Source: Acidobacteriota bacterium (GTDB lineage: Bacteria; Acidobacteriota; Thermoanaerobaculia; Multivoradales; SZUA-115). Taken from it: a stretch of DNA of 16,259 nt. Made by a program: the position numbers and the translations under genes. The stretch is taken from the NCBI GenBank assembly GCA_003231035.1, contig QIHU01000332.1, positions 1-16,259 on the forward strand, in the 5' to 3' direction. This document shows, piece by piece, positions 14,474-16,259 of this stretch (positions are counted from its first letter, which is position 1; every line of letters begins with the position of its first letter). The notes beneath the pieces are model-generated. The model was not told the DNA's origin. It worked only from the letters and a program-made list of their open reading frames with translations, and made no database searches.

Positions 14474-14509
14474 AAAAAAACCCTTCTGGCCACTCGAAGG
14501 ACAGAAAGG
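14474..14509 (-). terminator. Rho-independent terminator upstream of panB
   Basis: On the minus strand CCTTTCTG (14502-14509) pairs with CAGAAGGG (14481-14488). This makes an 8-bp stem with one G-U pair and a 13-nt loop, followed directly by seven T. It would end transcripts coming from the SDH protease gene, so panB would need its own promoter in the ~100 bp between this site and 14368. The rest of the 377-bp gap (14369-14745) shows no gene. Confidence 0.75.
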
Positions 14510-14745
14510 CGATGCGGGCGCGAGGATGAGGGGGGGGCCGCTCTTCGAAGTGGCTGTCCGCGTGGGATCAACCCTTCAGCAGCTCGCTTCTCTCACCGAT
14601 CGGCGATCTCTTTCCGTCTCAGTCCCGTGACCCGGGATCCAAGCGGTTTGTGTTGAGCTGAGGTCCCGTCCGACTTCGGTTGGACTCAGAACGAGCATAA
14701 CCTACCGCAAATGGCGGAAAGAATCAAATGGCGGGCTAGTACCTC

Positions 14746-15678
14746 TTACTTCGCTTGGACGAGCGTGATGTAAGCCGCACCCTTCTGGTTCTCGATGATC
14801 TTGACTGCCGAGGTTTCAGCGAGAGTCAGAACGCAGGCATGGTGAACGGTAAGCACGGCCTCTTGTAAATCTTGGTCGGACTCTAGCGCTTTGACTTTAA
14901 TGCCGGCCTCTTTGGCCGTTTGTAGCGAAATATGCCGGCCGTGCGCTTTCGTGAGGGCATGGTCTCCAAATGCCGCTACAACCTTGTCCGCCCGCGACTC
15001 GCGTGGTCTTGGCTTCAGATGGGCGAACATGCCGGTAACCAGCCACTCTCTGACGATCTCTTCCGACCAAGCGATCGCTTTTTCCGCCTCTCCGATAAGG
15101 GTCGGGTTGTACTTGGCGATGATCGGCTGCCAGACGGGGATACACGCGGAGTCCTGACGAATCTCCCGTTTCGCGGTCTCGAACTCCTCGATAATTCCAT
15201 GTGCCGGCACTCCCGAGATCTGCGGATCGATGGGTCCCAAGCTGGAGTGCTTCCCCATCACGATCTCTTGGGCGGCGAGAGCAATCATCGTCCCCGCGGA
15301 CATGGCCAGCTGAGGAACGATCGCTCTGATGTCTGAAAACATCGAGCGCAGGTAGGAGACTAGAGACTCCGTGGCGGCAACCTCGCCGCCGGGTGTGTGC
15401 AGAAGTAGGTCTAACCCCTTGTTGCGATCCAGCCGATGAATCGCAGCCATGAAACCGTTCTTGTCAGAATCATCCACACCAAAGCCCGAAACTCCCGATC
15501 GGGCAATATGGTCCTTTTGAAGCCACCCCGAGTAGTAGACGATGACGTTTCGCTGGGTGACTTTGGAAAGGGTCTGGATTGCCTCTTTCCTTGCCTCGTC
15601 ATAGACACCATTCGCCGCTGCTGTTGCTTCCCGTCTTCGCCGTTGGACAGTCTCGGTCAGCTCTTGCCACGATGGCAT
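14746..15678 (-). CDS. SDH-family (ClpP/crotonase superfamily) serine protease-like protein
   Basis: A 310-residue protein resembling the serine dehydrogenase proteinase (SDH_sah) family, relatives of SppA and ClpP. A charged helical N-terminus (about 1-40) precedes the protease fold. LLLHTPGGEVAATESLVSYL (about 91-110) is the oxyanion-hole region. AMSAGTMIALAA (about 125-136) contains the likely nucleophile Ser127, and GKHSSLGPIDPQ (about 142-153) is the segment typical of the family. A helical C-terminal region follows. There is no obvious signal peptide. Substrates of the family are poorly known. The start ATG overlaps the stop of the upstream 64-residue gene (TGATG), so the two are translationally coupled. 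The pair interrupts the usual kinase-panB neighbourhood and ends in a terminator, as an inserted module would. Confidence 0.88.
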   Translation of the reverse strand: MPSWQELTETVQRRRREATAAANGVYDEARKEAIQTLSKVTQRNVIVYYSGWLQKDHIARSGVSGFGVDDSDKNGFMAAIHRLDRNKGLDLLLHTPGGEVAATESLVSYLRSMFSDIRAIVPQLAMSAGTMIALAAQEIVMGKHSSLGPIDPQISGVPAHGIIEEFETAKREIRQDSACIPVWQPIIAKYNPTLIGEAEKAIAWSEEIVREWLVTGMFAHLKPRPRESRADKVVAAFGDHALTKAHGRHISLQTAKEAGIKVKALESDQDLQEAVLTVHHACVLTLAETSAVKIIENQKGAAYITLVQAK

Positions 15679-15872
15679 CAGTCAATAATCGGCAGTGGGT
15701 TGGAGCTGTTTGAGAGGCGAAATTGATAGCGAACTCGGCTCGGTTCGGACCGCTTCTCCTGGTAGAAACTCCTAAAGTACACCCTCTGTTCTTCGCTGGC
15801 AATGTCAAGCTGACGGAAAATTTCCCGCGAGTCGGTTCGCGCCTGTTCTTCGCTTCGATCCAGTTGGCGCAT
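15678..15872 (-). CDS. small hypothetical protein coupled to the SDH protease
   Basis: 64 residues starting MRQLDRSEEQARTDSREIFR. I chose the ATG at 15872 because GGAG is 6 nt upstream; the ATG at 15878 directly abuts the GGAG and would be too close. The first ~45 residues are highly charged and likely one or two amphipathic helices (LDIASEEQRVYFRSFYQEKR); the C-terminus is polar (FRLSNSSNPLPIID). No known family is recognised. Its stop codon overlaps the protease start by one base, so a partner, adaptor or inhibitor role is a reasonable inference but untested. A longer in-frame extension to 15959 is Trp-rich and lacks an RBS, so I rejected it. Confidence 0.7.
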   Translation of the reverse strand: MRQLDRSEEQARTDSREIFRQLDIASEEQRVYFRSFYQEKRSEPSRVRYQFRLSNSSNPLPIID

Positions 15873-15920
15873 GGTCATCTCCTTTCGTGTACTTGTCGGA
15901 ATCTTGTTCCCCCTCCACGC

Positions 15921-15929
15921 AGAATAGCA
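15921..15929 (-). promoter_or_regulatory. Candidate extended -10 promoter element for the small-protein/SDH operon
   Basis: TGCTATTCT on the minus strand fits an extended -10 (TGnTATnnT), about 50 nt upstream of the ATG at 15872 and after the end of the kinase gene. No well-spaced -35 is visible. This is weak, but it is the best candidate in the ~105-bp gap. Confidence 0.3.
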
Positions 15930-15978
15930 GAACCACCACAGAAGTTCCCACCGGTCCAAATAACCACCAGTAAGGACC

Positions 15979-16259
15979 TCACTTGCCGCCGCGGGCGACG
16001 TAGTACTCGGTGCCTTTGACCGGTCGGCTGAGCCGGTGGACCAGTTCGTCGAAGTCTTCCGGTCGCTCGGGAAAGTTCAGGTCCCGGGTGTCGACGGCGA
16101 GCAGCGGCGAGCGGGTGTAGTAGTGGTAGTAGTGGTTGTAGGCGTCGATCAGTTCGGCCAGGTAATCCGGCGAGATTTCGCTCTCCACTTCGCGCGAGCG
16201 CTTGCGGATGCGCTCCATGCAGGTGTCGACGTCGGCCACCAGGTAGAGCACCAGGTCCG
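15979..16259 (-). CDS. Deoxynucleoside kinase, C-terminal part, cut by the window edge
   Basis: The frame is open to the right edge of the window (LVLYLVADVD at the cut) and ends at 15979. The fragment, about 92 residues, matches the C-terminal half of the deoxyadenosine/deoxyguanosine/deoxycytidine kinase family. The hydrophobic strand LVLYLVADVDTCMERI leads to the Arg-rich LID segment RIRKRSREVESEIS, followed by the helix YLAELIDAYNHYYHYY, then LLAVDTRDLNF and a short C-terminus. The P-loop and substrate-specificity residues lie outside the window, so the preferred nucleoside cannot be named. A kinase of this family next to panB is a known gene order in several Gram-negative lineages. Confidence 0.85.
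   Translation of the reverse strand, partial: DLVLYLVADVDTCMERIRKRSREVESEISPDYLAELIDAYNHYYHYYTRSPLLAVDTRDLNFPERPEDFDELVHRLSRPVKGTEYYVARGGK

Noticed and set aside
15873..15959. N-terminal extension of the 64-residue protein to 15959
   Set aside because: It is Trp-rich, lacks an RBS and covers the likely promoter region; the ATG at 15872 has a well-spaced GGAG.

Overview
High-GC bacterial DNA, with every supported gene on the minus strand, so transcription runs from high to low coordinates. The right third (11.6-16.26 kb) looks like a chromosomal housekeeping block. Read in the direction of transcription it holds a deoxynucleoside kinase (cut by the window edge), a two-gene insert (a 64-residue small protein plus an SDH/ClpP-class protease), a Rho-independent terminator, panB, panC, panD, thiG and tRNA-Arg(ACG). 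The kinase-panBCD order is seen in Proteobacteria and related Gram-negative phyla; I cannot fix the phylum from this window. Two of these genes are damaged. panB carries a frameshift near codon 36, and thiG has lost its whole middle by an in-frame deletion.

Left of the tRNA (1-11 kb) lies an accessory region, probably a genomic island or defence island. It holds a 1,280-residue multidomain protein with a candidate PD-(D/E)XK-like N-terminus, a degenerate P-loop-like segment and a long helical C-terminus. It also holds a C-terminal scrap of a type ISP restriction-modification enzyme, a radC cassette, an unrecognised 571-residue protein with a C-terminal hydrophobic segment, and a second, complementary half of the radC-associated cassette ending in a DUF1249/DUF6908-like protein. 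At the far left is a truncated IS21-family istA with its repeat-rich end.

Two layers of mobile-element debris are visible. One is a 127-bp IS21 end at 811-937, repeated at 6521-6647, where it abuts the type ISP remnant. The other is an 18-bp repeat family at 6465, 6488 and 6991. The two half cassettes share about 480 bp and flank the 571-residue gene. By eye the accessory genes are less GC-rich than the pan block, which fits horizontal acquisition.

The best candidates for something undescribed are the 1,280-residue protein, the 571-residue protein lying between the duplicated half cassettes, and the small-protein/SDH protease pair inserted next to the pantothenate genes. All family assignments come from reading the translated sequence; no database search was run.
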